In this document: positions 37,486-50,200 of the stretch, piece by piece | Position numbering within the stretch: the first letter of the stretch is position 1 | Layout of the letters: each line of letters begins with the position of its first letter | NCBI GenBank assembly: GCA_025054775.1 | Contig: JANWZA010000059.1 | Location: 62,001-126,000, forward strand | DNA from: Microscillaceae bacterium | Lineage (GTDB): Bacteria; Bacteroidota; Bacteroidia; Cytophagales; Microscillaceae | Length of the DNA stretch: 64,000 nt | Reading direction: 5' to 3' | Notes under the pieces: model-generated | Seen by the model: the letters and a program-made list of their open reading frames with translations, nothing else | What the model was told of the DNA's origin: nothing | Databases searched by the model: none | Position numbers and translations under genes: made by a program

Positions 37486-37911
37486 TTAATGTACTTGCTG
37501 TAATTCTCTTTTAACCACGAATTTGGTTTTTACAGGTAGTTTTTGTGCTGCTAAATACATAGCTTGCTCTGCTAATTCTTGGCTTACCCCATCTACTTCA
37601 TACAAGATAGTACCTGGCTTTACAGGTGCAACCCAGTACTCTGGTGATCCCTTTCCTTTTCCCATACGTACTTCTGCGGGTTTTTTGGTAATAGGTTTAT
37701 CAGGGAATACACGCAACCAAACTTTTCCTTCTCTTTTCATAGTGCGTGAAATAGCTATCCTGCAGGCTTCTAGCTGTCGGCTGGTAATACGTCCTGCTTC
37801 TAAAGATTTAAGTGCAAAGGAGCCAAAAGCTATCTCTGCACCTCTGGTAGCAATGCCCTTTATGCGTCCTTTTTGCTGTTTTCTATATTTAGTTTTTTTA
37901 GGCTGCAACAT
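37486..37911 (-). CDS. rplP: 50S ribosomal protein L16
   Basis: 141 aa. [19 protein letters not shown], then [19 protein letters not shown] (signature). 16 nt before rpmC. Confidence 0.98.
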   Translation of the reverse strand: MLQPKKTKYRKQQKGRIKGIATRGAEIAFGSFALKSLEAGRITSRQLEACRIAISRTMKREGKVWLRVFPDKPITKKPAEVRMGKGKGSPEYWVAPVKPGTILYEVDGVSQELAEQAMYLAAQKLPVKTKFVVKRELQQVH

Positions 37912-37938
37912 AGGATTTTGAAAAATTATTTTTTAGAC

Positions 37939-38748
37939 TTATCGTTTAGATTTAGTACTGCGTTGCTGTTTCTTTTTACTGTCACTGCCTTTTGCACTAC
38001 TCTGCTTTTTACGGCTGCTTTTCTCTTGTCGGCTTTCATACTTTTCAGTTCCACTTTGGCCACTTCCACCTCCCGCATAGCTTGCTCCTGAGGTAGAGCT
38101 ATTAGGCGAGAGGTCAGGTTTTCCGTATATTTCCTTCTTAAATATCCATACTTTGATTCCTATTTTGCCATATATTGTGTTAGCTTCTGAAACAGCGTAA
38201 TCTATATCTGCTCTTAAAGTATGTAGAGGCACACGTCCTTCTTTATATTGCTCTGTACGTGCCATATCTGCCCCTCCTAAGCGTCCAGAGATTTTTATTT
38301 TAATTCCTTGTGCTCCGTTGGGGCGCATGGCTTCGGCAATTGCCTTTTTCATAGCTCTACGATATGAAACACGTGCCTCTATTTGCTGTGCAATCTGCTC
38401 GCTGACCAGCTTGGCATCAAGTTCGGGTTTCTTTATTTCAAAAATGTTAATTTGTACATCTTTATTAGTTAGTTTACTTAATTCACTTTTTATCATATCT
38501 ACCTCTGCTCCTCCCTTACCAATCACCACCCCAGGCCTGTGCGTATTGATAGTAAGAATTATTCTTTTAAGTGTTCTCTCAATAATAATTCTTGAAATTC
38601 CTCCTTTTGGAATACGCTTATAGATGTACTTTCTAATTTGCTCATCTTCTAAAAGCTTATCCGAAAAATCTTTTCCACCGAACCAGTTAGAGTCCCATCC
38701 TCTGATAATACCCAACCTTAAACCAATTGGATTGACTTTCTGTCCCAT
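37939..38748 (-). CDS. rpsC: 30S ribosomal protein S3 with long C-terminal tail
   Basis: 269 aa. N-terminal [15 protein letters not shown] domain with [13 protein letters not shown], and the C-terminal domain with [12 protein letters not shown]. After about residue 215 comes a low-complexity tail of 50 residues, first Ser/Gly-rich, then Ser/Lys/Gln/Arg-rich and strongly basic. Typical S3 has 210-235 aa. Confidence 0.97.
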   Translation of the reverse strand: MGQKVNPIGLRLGIIRGWDSNWFGGKDFSDKLLEDEQIRKYIYKRIPKGGISRIIIERTLKRIILTINTHRPGVVIGKGGAEVDMIKSELSKLTNKDVQINIFEIKKPELDAKLVSEQIAQQIEARVSYRRAMKKAIAEAMRPNGAQGIKIKISGRLGGADMARTEQYKEGRVPLHTLRADIDYAVSEANTIYGKIGIKVWIFKKEIYGKPDLSPNSSTSGASYAGGGSGQSGTEKYESRQEKSSRKKQSSAKGSDSKKKQQRSTKSKR

Positions 38749-38785
38749 ATTTTATTCTTTTTTTTGACCTTTAATATGAATTTCT

Positions 38786-39232
38786 TTAATTTTGACTTAT
38801 GTTTGCTCTATCTAGAACGATAGTAAGGTGATTAGAACGCTTGCGAATCCTATATCCTCTACCTTGTGGGGCGGGGCGCAACCTTTTTAGCATTCTTCCG
38901 CCATCTACATAAATTTTAGAAATTACCAGTTCTTCTTCTTCTATATTGAAATCTGGATTTTTAAGTTCCCAGTCAGCAATAGCAGTTTTGAGTAGCTTTT
39001 CAACTATTCGCGAAGCGTGTTTGGGATTGAACTTCAAGATATTCAAAGCTTGCATTACACTTTTTCCTCTGATTAAATCTGCAACGAGCCGCATTTTTCG
39101 CGGTGATGTAGGTACATTCCGCAAAGAGGCCTTGGTGGCTTTCAGGGCGCCTGCGTTCTGTTGCTCGTATTCAGCAATTTGCTTTTTTCGAAGTCTTATT
39201 TTAACCGATTTTTTCAGTTTTTTTGCTTCCAT
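38786..39232 (-). CDS. rplV: 50S ribosomal protein L22 with N-terminal extension
   Basis: 148 aa; common L22 has about 110. A basic lead of about 33 residues ([20 protein letters not shown]) precedes the core [20 protein letters not shown]; the C-terminal hook region [20 protein letters not shown] is normal. The start codon overlaps the rpsS stop (TAATG). Confidence 0.96.
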   Translation of the reverse strand: MEAKKLKKSVKIRLRKKQIAEYEQQNAGALKATKASLRNVPTSPRKMRLVADLIRGKSVMQALNILKFNPKHASRIVEKLLKTAIADWELKNPDFNIEEEELVISKIYVDGGRMLKRLRPAPQGRGYRIRKRSNHLTIVLDRANISQN

Positions 39233-39510
39233 TATTTTTTCTTTTTGTCTTTTTTACCAACGTGTCCTCTGAAATTTCTTGTAGGTGCAAATTCGCCTAA
39301 GCGGTGTCCCACCATATTTTCTGTTACATATATAGGAATAAATTTATTGCCATTATGTACGGCAAAATTATGCCCTACAAAATCGGGAGAGATCATTGAA
39401 CGCCTTGACCAGGTTTTGATAACAGCCTTTTTGCCTGAGGCATTCATGGCATCTACCTTTTTTTTGAGGTGATGCTCTATATAAGGACCTTTCTTAAGTG
39501 AACGTGCCAT
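39232..39510 (-). CDS. rpsS: 30S ribosomal protein S19
   Basis: 92 aa. [19 protein letters not shown] and [25 protein letters not shown] overlaps at both ends, with rplB and rplV, suggest translational coupling. Confidence 0.98.
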   Translation of the reverse strand: MARSLKKGPYIEHHLKKKVDAMNASGKKAVIKTWSRRSMISPDFVGHNFAVHNGNKFIPIYVTENMVGHRLGEFAPTRNFRGHVGKKDKKKK

Positions 39511-40334
39511 TATTTTTTCCTCCTTACTTTAATCAGTGGATTAGAATATTTTTTAAGTTTTCTTGTCTTTTTACCTTTGGCATATAAGCCATTTCTAGAG
39601 CGAGGGTGTCCGCCTGAAGCTCTTCCTTCTCCACCGCCCATAGGGTGATCGATAGGATTCATAGCTACTCCACGCACACGTGGACGTATACCGAGCCAAC
39701 GTTTTCTACCTGCCTTTCCATAGCTTATGTTCATGTTATCAGGATTAGAAACGGAGCCGATTGTTGCCATGCAAGTTTGCAAAATTAGGCGTGTTTCACC
39801 TGAGGGTAACTTCACTACGGCATATTTGCCTTCACGACCTAATAGCTGTGCATAAGTTCCCGCACTTCTCACGATAGCTCCTCCTGCACCTGGATGGAGT
39901 TCTATATTATGAATCACAGAACCGATTGGAATTTCTGAAAGTGGAAGCGCATTACCCACTTCTGGGGGTACTCCTTTGCCTGACATGATAGTCTGCCCTA
40001 CAGTGAGGCCTTGGGGAGCTAAAATATAACGTTTTTCTCCGTCCTGATATTGTACTAGGGAGATTCTTGCGGTTCGTATAGGATCATATTCCACCGAGAG
40101 TACTGTGGCAGGTATATTATGCTTGTCTCTCTTAAAGTCAATAATGCGATAACGTTTTTTATGACCGCCACCAATGTATCTCATGGTGCGTCGTCCGGCA
40201 TTATTTCTACCACCTGTTTTTTTATAGGGAGCAAGCAAAGATTTTTGTGGCTTACTCGTAGTAATATCATCAAAAACAGGTGCTATTCTAAACCTTTGTC
40301 CAGGTGTTGTCGGTTTTAATTTTTTAACTGACAT
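39510..40334 (-). CDS. rplB: 50S ribosomal protein L2
   Basis: 274 aa. Near the peptidyl transferase centre. [20 protein letters not shown] is the signature; N-terminal [14 protein letters not shown]. Its stop overlaps the rpsS start. Confidence 0.98.
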   Translation of the reverse strand: MSVKKLKPTTPGQRFRIAPVFDDITTSKPQKSLLAPYKKTGGRNNAGRRTMRYIGGGHKKRYRIIDFKRDKHNIPATVLSVEYDPIRTARISLVQYQDGEKRYILAPQGLTVGQTIMSGKGVPPEVGNALPLSEIPIGSVIHNIELHPGAGGAIVRSAGTYAQLLGREGKYAVVKLPSGETRLILQTCMATIGSVSNPDNMNISYGKAGRKRWLGIRPRVRGVAMNPIDHPMGGGEGRASGGHPRSRNGLYAKGKKTRKLKKYSNPLIKVRRKK

Positions 40335-40363
40335 GGTACATTTCTCTATAAGTTATTCCCTTA

Positions 40364-40660
40364 TTACTCATTAAATAGGTCAATAAATTGCCCTTCTTTC
40401 AGTCTGACAATCGCTTTTTTCTGTTCACTAGTACGTCCAGTAACTACTTTTGATTTTGTATAGCGATTTTTAGGTTTGCCCTTATGAATACTTGTATTAA
40501 CGCTGTAAACCTCTACGCCATACATTTTTTCTATTGCTTTGGCAATTTCTATTTTATTAGCCCTTTTATCTACAATAAAAGTATAGATGCCCTTTTCATT
40601 TTGAGCGGCAGTTTTTTCTGTGATTACTGGCTTTTTGAGTATATCGTTTAGATCTTTCAT
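40364..40660 (-). CDS. rplW: 50S ribosomal protein L23
   Basis: 98 aa. LKKPVITEKTAAQNEKGIYT and VDKRANKIEIAKAIEKMYGV. Docking site for trigger factor and SRP at the tunnel exit. One nt after rplD. Confidence 0.97.
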   Translation of the reverse strand: MKDLNDILKKPVITEKTAAQNEKGIYTFIVDKRANKIEIAKAIEKMYGVEVYSVNTSIHKGKPKNRYTKSKVVTGRTSEQKKAIVRLKEGQFIDLFNE

Positions 40661-40661
40661 C

Positions 40662-41300
40662 TTATTTATTGAATTTATTGAAAAAATTTTCTATTTTAGC
40701 TATTGAGCTTTCTGTAATAATGAGTCTTTCTGCATTCAAGATTGCATAAGTATTTATCTCATTATAGGGTAATACATGTGCTTTTTGCAAATTTCTACTT
40801 GACAGGTAAATAGTTCTGTTGTTCTCAGGGAGAAGTAACAGAGTCTTAGTATTTTCTAAGGAGAAGTTTTGCAAGAATTTCAAGAAGTCTTTGGTTTTGG
40901 GTTTCTCAAAGCTAAAGTCCTCTACTACTGTAATTTGGGCTTCTTTGGCTTTGTAAGTCAAAGCAGAACGCCTTGCTAAATCTTTTACTTTTTTGTTTAG
41001 CTTAAAGCTATAGTCTCGTGGTTTAGGCCCAAATACTCTGCCTCCACCAATAAAAATAGGAGATTTTATACTACCCGCTCTTGCTCCTCCTGTCCCCTTT
41101 TGTCTTTTTATTTTTCTAGTAGAGCCGGCTACTTCACTTTTCTCTTTGGATTTGTGTGTTCCCTGGCGTTGGTTAGCCAAGTATTGTTTCACGTCTAAGT
41201 AAACAGCGTGATCATTAGGGGTAATATTGTAAATAGCTTCTGATAATGTAACCGTTCTATTAGTTTCTTTACCGTTTATATCAAATACTGTAAGTTCCAT
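40662..41300 (-). CDS. rplD: 50S ribosomal protein L4
   Basis: 212 aa from ATG 41300 ([17 protein letters not shown]); an in-frame ATG five codons upstream would overlap rpl[20 protein letters not shown] is the L4 tunnel-loop signature. Confidence 0.97.
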   Translation of the reverse strand: MELTVFDINGKETNRTVTLSEAIYNITPNDHAVYLDVKQYLANQRQGTHKSKEKSEVAGSTRKIKRQKGTGGARAGSIKSPIFIGGGRVFGPKPRDYSFKLNKKVKDLARRSALTYKAKEAQITVVEDFSFEKPKTKDFLKFLQNFSLENTKTLLLLPENNRTIYLSSRNLQKAHVLPYNEINTYAILNAERLIITESSIAKIENFFNKFNK

Positions 41301-41304
41301 AATC

Positions 41305-41940
41305 TTATTTTTCAATAATTACATATGAGTTTTTTGCACCTGGTACTGAACCGCTTACCAATAAGAGACTATATTCAGGTTGAGGAATTATTTGCAGAAC
41401 TTTTAAGTTGCGTATTTTTACTCTCTGGTTTCCTGTTCTACCTGCCATTCTTGTTCCCTTAAATACACGTGAGGGGAAGGAGCAGGCACCTACTGAGCCT
41501 GGGTGTCTTTGGCGGTTATGTTGTCCGTGGGTTTGCCCTCCCACACCACTAAAACCGTGTCTTTTTACAACCCCCTGAAAACCTTTCCCTTTGGAGATTC
41601 CTATGACATTTACTATGTCACCTTCTACAAATATATCTTCAGCTTTAATTACTTCTCCTAATTGTACTTCTTTGGTAAAGTTTCTAAACTCTACTAATTT
41701 GCGTTTAGGTGTAGTGTTTGCTTTCTTAAAGTGCCCTAGCAGGGGTTTGGTAGTATTTTTTTCTTTGCGTTCGCCACAACCTAACTGTACCGCTCTATAC
41801 TTGTCTTTCTCCTCAGTTTTTATTTGAGTTACAACGTTAGGAGTTACTTGGATGACAGTACAAGCTATTTGTTTCACAGTTTTGTCGTCAGTTCTGAAGA
41901 TGCTCGTCATTCCGAGCTTTTTTCCTATAATACCAGACAT
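41305..41940 (-). CDS. rplC: 50S ribosomal protein L3
   Basis: 211 aa. [15 protein letters not shown] and [21 protein letters not shown] (in part), [20 protein letters not shown] (in part). First gene of the cluster; rpsJ, usually just upstream, is absent and a promoter is found instead. Confidence 0.98.
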   Translation of the reverse strand: MSGIIGKKLGMTSIFRTDDKTVKQIACTVIQVTPNVVTQIKTEEKDKYRAVQLGCGERKEKNTTKPLLGHFKKANTTPKRKLVEFRNFTKEVQLGEVIKAEDIFVEGDIVNVIGISKGKGFQGVVKRHGFSGVGGQTHGQHNRQRHPGSVGACSFPSRVFKGTRMAGRTGNQRVKIRNLKVLQIIPQPEYSLLLVSGSVPGAKNSYVIIEK

Positions 41941-42036
41941 CCCTAATGAGTAAAAATGTTATGAAATAGAAATCACTTCTAAAACTTTGATTAATAGGCT
42001 ATTAGTACCCCTCAAGTTAGTTTTGAAATTGGACTG

Positions 42037-42065
42037 CAAAGTTACAAACATATTTTGAAAACAAA
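42037..42065 (-). promoter_or_regulatory. Promoter of the S10-spc-alpha cluster (before rplC)
   Basis: The minus strand reads TTTG (42062-42065), 17 nt, TAACTTTG (42037-42044), then CAGTCC. The spacing is slightly short. It leaves a leader of about 95 nt before rplC, room for an autoregulatory structure. Confidence 0.6.
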
Positions 42066-42190
42066 AATATTTTTTTATTTTTTTATGCTTTTTTGCGAAT
42101 TTAGCTCAATTGATAAGTTTGATTTTCAGGGATTTATTTCTTCTGAACAGGGCTAGATTGTTTTATTTAGTATAAAAATATACCTCAAAC

Positions 42191-42221
42191 AAAAAAACGC
42201 AAGTACCTTTGCTGTACTTGC
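42191..42221 (-). terminator. Terminator of tRNA-Cys
   Basis: Perfect 8-bp stem GCAAGTAC/GTACTTGC (42199-42206 with 42214-42221), followed on the minus strand by GTTTTTTT. 10 nt beyond the tRNA. Confidence 0.85.
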
Positions 42222-42230
42222 TTTTCGGGG

Positions 42231-42301
42231 AGGTCAAGAGCGGAGTCGAACCGCTGTAAAGGGTTTTGCAGACCCGTGCCTAGCCGCTCGGCCACTTGAC
42301 C
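42231..42301 (-). tRNA. tRNA-Cys (GCA)
   Basis: 71 nt. Acceptor GGTCAAG/CTTGACC, discriminator T (U73, the Cys identity base), anticodon loop TTGCAAA in the stem GGGTC..., T loop TTCGACT. CCA not encoded. Lies 77 nt downstream of rpsA on the same strand. Confidence 0.96.
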
Positions 42302-42310
42302 TTATTTTGC

Positions 42311-42339
42311 AAGCGATTAAATTAGTCAGTTAATCGCTT
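42311..42339 (-). terminator. Perfect hairpin between rpsA and tRNA-Cys
   Basis: 10-bp perfect inverted repeat AAGCGATTAA/TTAATCGCTT with 9-nt loop. No real T tract follows, so it may be a weak terminator or a processing site if rpsA and tRNA-Cys share a transcript. Confidence 0.5.
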
Positions 42340-42378
42340 ACATTTATTTTTTTCTACTTTTTATTTTGAAACTAAACT

Positions 42379-44187
42379 TTATATTTGATTTGTACTTTCT
42401 GATGTGGTGTTTTCTGTTTCAACCTCTGTATTATTAGTATTCTCCTCTTCTGTTTTATTAGTATTTTCCTCTTCTGTTTTACGTTTTTTAGGCTCTTTTT
42501 TAGATGCTGTTGTATCTGTTCTCTCCTCTGGTTTTGCAAAGGTTTTCGTGTGAGAAACTACGATTTTTTTATCTTCTTTTGAGAATTCCACCACAATAAA
42601 GTCTAACGTTTCACCTACTTCCGCTTCTTTACCATCTTCTTTGATAATGTTTTTAGTAGTGGCAAATCCTTCTATACCATAAGGTAACTCTAATATAGCA
42701 CCTTTTTCATTTTTTCCTACGATAGTACATTTATGAATTGAATTAGGCAAAAAGATAGTCTCAAAGGTATCCCAAGGATTTTCCTCTAATTGTTTATGTC
42801 CTAATGCTAAACGCTTGTTTTCTACATCAAGTTCTAACACAACTACGTCTAGGTATTCTCCTACCTTAATAAATTCGGAGGGGTGTTTGATTTTTCTTGT
42901 CCATGAGAGGTCTGAAACATGTACTAAACCATCTATTCCTTCCTCTAATTCTAAAAATAAGCCGAAGGTAGTCATATTTCTTACTAGGCCTCTGTGCTTT
43001 GTACCTACGGCATACTTAGTGGTTAAGTCTGCTCTTGTCCATGGATCTTGGGTAAGTTGTTTAATTCCTAAAGACATTTTGCGCTCCTCACGGTCTAGGG
43101 TAAGGACTACGGCATCTAACACGTCTCCTACTTTTAGGAATTCTTGTGGATTGCGTAGATGTTGCGACCAGGACATTTCGGATACGTGTATTAAACCTTC
43201 TACGCCGGGAATAACCTCTAAGAATGCTCCATAGTCAGCTACATTTACTACACGTCCACGCACTTTTGTACCTACTGTAATTTCCTCGGGTAATGAAGAC
43301 CATGGGTGGGGTGTAAGTTGTTTCATACCTAAGGAAATACGTTTTTTCTCCTCATCAAAGTCTAATACTACTACATTCACTTTTTGGTCATAGTCTAGTA
43401 CATCTCTTGGGTCGTTAATTCTTCCCCAGGAGATATCTGTAATGTGTAGTAAGCCATCTACTCCGCCTAAGTCTATAAATACTCCAAAGTTGGTCATGTT
43501 TTTGATAGTTCCTTCCAAAACTTGACCACGTTCTAGATTGTTTAGAATAGCTTGGCGTTGTTGTTCTATATCTTTTTCTATAAGTACTCTGTGGGAGACC
43601 ACAACATTGTCATTAGCGTAGTTAATTTTGATTACTTTTACATCTAGCTTTTTCCCTACGTACTCGTCAAAAACGTTATCATCATTACCCTTACTTCGTA
43701 TAGGTTTAACATCTACTTGTGAACCGGGAAGGAAAGCCTCTATACCAAATATATCTATGATTAGCCCACCCTTTGTTTTTCTTTTTACTAGTCCTTCTAT
43801 TACTGTATCGTTATCTAAGGCGCTTTGTATTTTATTCCATGCAGAGATTACTTTTGCCTTTTTACGTGATAATACTACGCGTCCGTTGCTATCTTCGGTA
43901 TTTTCTACATACACTTCTACCTCATCTCCCACTTTAATTTCCTCTAGGTCTTTGAATTCGGAGAGAGGTATAATTCCATCCGATTTGTAGCCAATATTTA
44001 CTAATACCTCACGTTCTTTGATACCTACAATAGTACCTTTAACAAGCTCTCTTGCTTTTACTTCTTTGAGTGTACTGCCATAAAGAGCGGCTAATTCTTG
44101 TCTTTCTGAAGCTGAGTAGCTGTCGCCAAAACCTTTTTTAGATGCCTTTTCCCAGTCAAAATCGTTTTCGTTATGGTTATTTGTCAT
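42379..44187 (-). CDS. rpsA: 30S ribosomal protein S1
   Basis: 602 aa. Six S1 domains, for example VKGTIVGIKEREVLVNIGY, VLEGTIKNMTNFGVFIDLGG and KHRGLVRNMTTFGLFLELEE. Binds mRNA on the small subunit, important where Shine-Dalgarno sites are lacking. The C-terminal tail is Thr/Glu/Asn-rich and contains KTEEENTN twice in tandem. It has its own promoter and is followed by tRNA-Cys. Confidence 0.96.
   Translation of the reverse strand: MTNNHNENDFDWEKASKKGFGDSYSASERQELAALYGSTLKEVKARELVKGTIVGIKEREVLVNIGYKSDGIIPLSEFKDLEEIKVGDEVEVYVENTEDSNGRVVLSRKKAKVISAWNKIQSALDNDTVIEGLVKRKTKGGLIIDIFGIEAFLPGSQVDVKPIRSKGNDDNVFDEYVGKKLDVKVIKINYANDNVVVSHRVLIEKDIEQQRQAILNNLERGQVLEGTIKNMTNFGVFIDLGGVDGLLHITDISWGRINDPRDVLDYDQKVNVVVLDFDEEKKRISLGMKQLTPHPWSSLPEEITVGTKVRGRVVNVADYGAFLEVIPGVEGLIHVSEMSWSQHLRNPQEFLKVGDVLDAVVLTLDREERKMSLGIKQLTQDPWTRADLTTKYAVGTKHRGLVRNMTTFGLFLELEEGIDGLVHVSDLSWTRKIKHPSEFIKVGEYLDVVVLELDVENKRLALGHKQLEENPWDTFETIFLPNSIHKCTIVGKNEKGAILELPYGIEGFATTKNIIKEDGKEAEVGETLDFIVVEFSKEDKKIVVSHTKTFAKPEERTDTTASKKEPKKRKTEEENTNKTEEENTNNTEVETENTTSESTNQI
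42433..42480 (-). repeat. 24-bp tandem repeat in rpsA
   Basis: Two nearly identical 24-bp copies encode the octapeptide KTEEENTN twice in the disordered tail of S1. Such a repeat can change copy number by slippage without breaking the frame. Exact borders are approximate. Confidence 0.7.
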
Positions 44188-44246
44188 AAATTATTAAATT
44201 AGAGATATTGACACTAGAGATACGCTAACTTTCGTGTCTAAAGGTT

Positions 44247-44273
44247 AAGATTTAAGGTTAATTTAAGGTTAAA
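44247..44273 (-). repeat. Short direct repeats in the rpsA leader
   Basis: AAGGTTA occurs three times in 27 nt of the leader between the rpsA promoter and start codon (spaced by 12 and 13 nt). On the minus strand they read TAACCTT. Purpose unknown; autoregulation by S1 is a guess. Confidence 0.5.
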
Positions 44274-44305
44274 GAATAAGAACAATGTAATATTAAAACG
44301 GACTA

Positions 44306-44337
44306 CAAAGATAGCACATTTATTTGAGGTTACCAAA
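44306..44337 (-). promoter_or_regulatory. Promoter of rpsA
   Basis: The minus strand reads TTTG (44334-44337), 20 nt, TATCTTTG (44306-44313), then TAGTCC. Predicts a leader of about 115 nt. Confidence 0.75.
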
Positions 44338-44340
44338 AAA

Positions 44341-44865
44341 TCAATAAATATTTTTACTTTTTTTTCCAAGATATATTTCCCAGCTTTTGTCTATGTAGCC
44401 TGAGAAATCTCTAATAAACATAATAAAAGAGGGTTTGTAAGGGCTTCGTTGGAGTTTCATTTTAGCTTCTTCGGGGGTAAAATCTCCTTTTTTTGAGTTG
44501 CAGGGCTTGCAAGCAGTAACTAGATTATCCCAGCTTGATTTTCCGCCTCTAGAACGTGGGAGAACATGGTCTAAGGTCAAGTCTTTAGTAGAACCGCAAT
44601 ATTGGCATTTGTATCCGTCGCGTTTGAATATATTTTGTCTGCTTAGCATTACACCTTTGTATGGAATATGTACATATTTCACGAGCCTAATTATAGAAGG
44701 CAGTGGGAAGGTAGAAGTTATGGTACGTATAACTTTGTCTTCAGCTTGGGCTACTACTTCAGCTTTATTCAAGTACACCAGAATAAAAGCCTTCTGCACT
44801 GTGCAGATAGTTAGTGCTGAATAGTCTTGGTTTAGGATGAGTACTTTTCTACCTTGAAAACTCAT
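44341..44865 (-). CDS. HNH endonuclease family protein
   Basis: 174 aa from the ATG at 44865 (MSFQGRKVLILNQDYSAL); a longer frame starts at 44910. HNH domain with zinc CxxC pairs: CQYCG, LTLDHVLPRSRGGKSSWDN and ACKPCN. Widespread in Bacteroidota next to housekeeping genes and not tied to a restriction system or phage; likely a conserved DNA-repair or RNA/DNA-processing protein of unknown role. Confidence 0.85.
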   Translation of the reverse strand: MSFQGRKVLILNQDYSALTICTVQKAFILVYLNKAEVVAQAEDKVIRTITSTFPLPSIIRLVKYVHIPYKGVMLSRQNIFKRDGYKCQYCGSTKDLTLDHVLPRSRGGKSSWDNLVTACKPCNSKKGDFTPEEAKMKLQRSPYKPSFIMFIRDFSGYIDKSWEIYLGKKSKNIY

Positions 44866-44942
44866 AGCTTTGCGTGTACCTTTCGGTAGTGCTGGGCTGT
44901 GTAAAAGCAATTATAATAGTTATGTTTTGCTTTTTACGGATG

Positions 44943-44973
44943 CAAAATTATAAATAAATTACTGAAAATCAAT
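44943..44973 (-). promoter_or_regulatory. Promoter of the HNH gene
   Basis: The minus strand reads ATTG (44970-44973, one mismatch to TTTG), 19 nt, TAATTTTG (44943-44950). About 78 nt upstream of the ATG at 44865, and 33 nt upstream of the alternative start at 44910. Confidence 0.45.
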
Positions 44974-45050
44974 AAAAATCGCATAATTTTTTCTAATTTT
45001 TTCAAGGCTTACAGCTTTGTGGGGATTAGCAAGGGATTTTATTGGAGTTA

Positions 45051-47087
<2,037 letters not shown>

Positions 47088-47144
47088 CTAAAATATCTCT
47101 TTCCAAGCTGCTTAATAAGAATGCAACAATTTTCTTTCAGACTG

Positions 47145-47152
47145 TAAAGATA
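47145..47152 (-). promoter_or_regulatory. -7-like box upstream of gyrB
   Basis: The minus strand reads TATCTTTA, one mismatch to TAnnTTTG, followed by CAGTCTG as at the ribosomal promoters. No -33 element. Leader would be about 105 nt. Confidence 0.4.
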
Positions 47153-47276
47153 GTAGTTTTTTTTCGTTTCTACATTATTTTTTGGAATAAAATTGCACTT
47201 TTTAGTTAGTAAGAGGTAATAATGAGGCAGTAATCAATTGAGGCTAGATTAGCCATGCAGTATGGGTATAGCAAGG

Positions 47277-50200
47277 CTAATCCATTTTGTAGCGTTGATA
47301 CAGGCGATCGAATTTATCTTTGTAAGTTTGGGCTTCTTTAATTTTACCTTCGGATTCTAAGATAGAGATAATTTGGCTCATTATCATTAGGTTAGAGGAG
47401 ATAGTTACTTCATCGTTAATTCGGTGTTCAAGCAAATACTCTAACATTTCAGTAGCACGCTTTGCCATAATTTTCACCATTTCGTCAGCTTTTTGGGTCT
47501 CTTCTACTTTGTACAAACCTGAAATGAGTTGAGTAGAATAAACATCGTAAGGAATGGCTTTATCAGGAATTTTATTAAGACAAAACAGTAAAACTTCTTT
47601 GGCTTTTTGAGTTTTGCCTTCAGCGATGAGTTGATTTGCTAATCGTGCAAAAGAGCTTCGCAAATTGAGAATAAAGCGTGCATAGTTCTCGTCATAGTAG
47701 GTATTGGGGTTATCCAACTCTCTGAAAAAGAACTTTTTAGTCATATTTTCGTACATAATTTCCGAATTGACAAAACCCTGCTTTGCTCCCTCTACCTTAA
47801 AAGGCATAAGTCGGAAGGCTAATCCTTCTACTTGCATATATTCTTTCAACCCTAAATAGCTACTTGACGAGAGCGTGCTTGAAAAATAGATTGGTCTTTG
47901 CCAGTTATTATGAGCAATCATATCCAGTACTATCAAATCGTGCTTGTAAAGTTCTGTACTACCCAAATCCCAAACCATATTGTCTTTTATGAGCGAGTCT
48001 AACCCTTTGGGTATAAATCCTAGTTTGAGAATGTGTTGCTTATCCAGTGGTAATACAAATTTTTTAGTTGGGAAAATTGTCAGGTCTGTGTCTCCTGTTC
48101 GTTTAGAGTAGGCTTTGATAAGTTTATCATTTTTACGAATAAGGTTTAGGTAAGCTTTTAGATTCATGCCTTGTTTATCAAGGGCTTCTAGTTGTTCTTT
48201 GGAGATGTAAGTTTCAATATTATAAGATGGTGCGTGCAAAAGTTGGTCATTTTTACCTGAAATGTATTGCTCAAATTCCAAAGAAATAGGCAAAGCAGCA
48301 GATTGATATACAGGGCGTTTCATTTGGCTAATATACCAGTCTGTGCCCAAAAGGCTCAAATTACAGACGCGCACATCAGTTCTAAAACCTTCCACCTCCT
48401 GCACGTACCAAAGCGGGAAGGTATCGTTATCTCCTCCTGTGAAAAGGATAGCATTAGGGGCACAAGAGTTCAATAAGTTACGTGCCGAGTCAACGGAATG
48501 ATAGCGGTTTGAGCGGTTATGATCATCATAACCTTCAGAAAGCATAATAGCAGGCACACTCAAAGAAACAAAAGTGGCTAAAATTGGAGCTATAATCCGA
48601 TTTCTAAAATAGCGATTAAAACTTTCTGTCAAAGCCATTACGCCAAAGCCAATCCACATGGCGAAGGCATAATATGAACCTACGTAAATATAGTCGCGTT
48701 CACGCGGCTCTACAGGAGGAGAATTGAGATAAATTACAAGAGCAATCCCTGTAAGGAAAAATACCATTACAGTAACAAGCGAAGTTTGCTTGTGCCTTGT
48801 GAGCATAAAGGTAAGGCCGATAATTCCCAAAATAAAAGGCAACGCAAAATACTGATTACGGGCTTTGTTACGGGCTAATTCTTCAGGGACATTTGTTTTA
48901 CTTTCAAAAGGAGACAGCCAACCTGCATCTTGAATATCGCTTTGTCTGCCTACAAAATTCCAAAGCAGATACCGAAAGTACATATGTCCAAGTTGGTGCT
49001 TAAAGAGAAAGTAAAGATTATCGCCCATGGTGGGCAATTTGTCTTCAGGAACTTCCTTTGAGCCATAAATTATGGATTTATACAATTCAGGATGCCCCTC
49101 GCCACGGCTGTAAATACGTGGGAATAAAATATTATGGTCATATTCATATTGAGTACGGTAATCATAAATTTCGTATTTACCTTTTTCAGGAACTTTTCTG
49201 TATAAAGCTGCTCCTTTTTCTTGTCCAATCACATTAGAGGCAAAAGTATGTCCATACAAGAGCGGTCTATCACCATACTGCTCACGTTTAAGATAAGAAA
49301 CGAATTTCAACACTTCACTGGGGTCATTTTCATTGATAGGTGGATTGTAATTAGAACGAACCAACACGATGCCATATGAGGCATACCCAATCAGGATAAA
49401 AGCCAAACTATTTAATACCAAATTAAGCAGGGCTTTTTGCTTTCGGATAGAATAATAGATACCATACACCAAAGACCCTAAAAAAGCAAGCATAAAAAAG
49501 GTAATCCCCGAACCAAACGGAAGCCCTAAACTATTGACAAAAAATATCTCAAAATTACCTGCCACCGAAGGCAACCCAGGAATAATACCATACATTATCA
49601 CGATAACAATACCTAAACTGATGCTCAAAGCTAAAATCTCCCCGAAACTAAAAAAGCGGATAGCACTTTTTTTTGCATCTTTTGAAGGAGGAATTAGATA
49701 AATGCCTTGGGGATGTTTTTTGTAATAATAAATTAGCCCTAAGGCAGGAAGGATTGTAAGATTTAGGAGATGAACTCCTATAGCAAGTCCTGTAAGATAA
49801 GCAATAAATAAAATCCATCGGTTTGCTAAATTCTCGTCTCCTATGCGTTCCCATTTGAGCATTGCCCAAAACACAATCGCCATAAAAAAAGAGGACATAG
49901 CATATACCTCTGCCTCTACTGCAGAGAACCAAAACGAGTCGGAAAAAGTATAAGCCAACGAACCGACCACTCCTGCTCCCAAAAGGCTAATAATTTGGTT
50001 CTGAGTAATTTCCTGTTCGGAATTAGGCAAAAGTTTTAAGCCTAAAAGGGTAATTGTCCAAAACAAAAATAAAATTGTAAAAGCACTGCAAATTACTGAA
50101 AGCATATTCACCCAATAGGCCACTTGCGTAACATCACCCATGGCTAACATAGAAAAAAGTCTACCTGTAAGCAAGAAGAAGGGAGCCCCTGGCGGGTGTG

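Noticed and set aside
42433-42480. CRISPR-like repeat
   Set aside because: Two adjacent 24-bp copies without spacers, in frame inside rpsA; no cas genes in the window.
44341-44865. HNH protein as part of a restriction or anti-phage system
   Set aside because: No methylase, helicase or other defence gene is adjacent; the neighbours are rpsA and gyrB, and such HNH genes are ordinary in the phylum.
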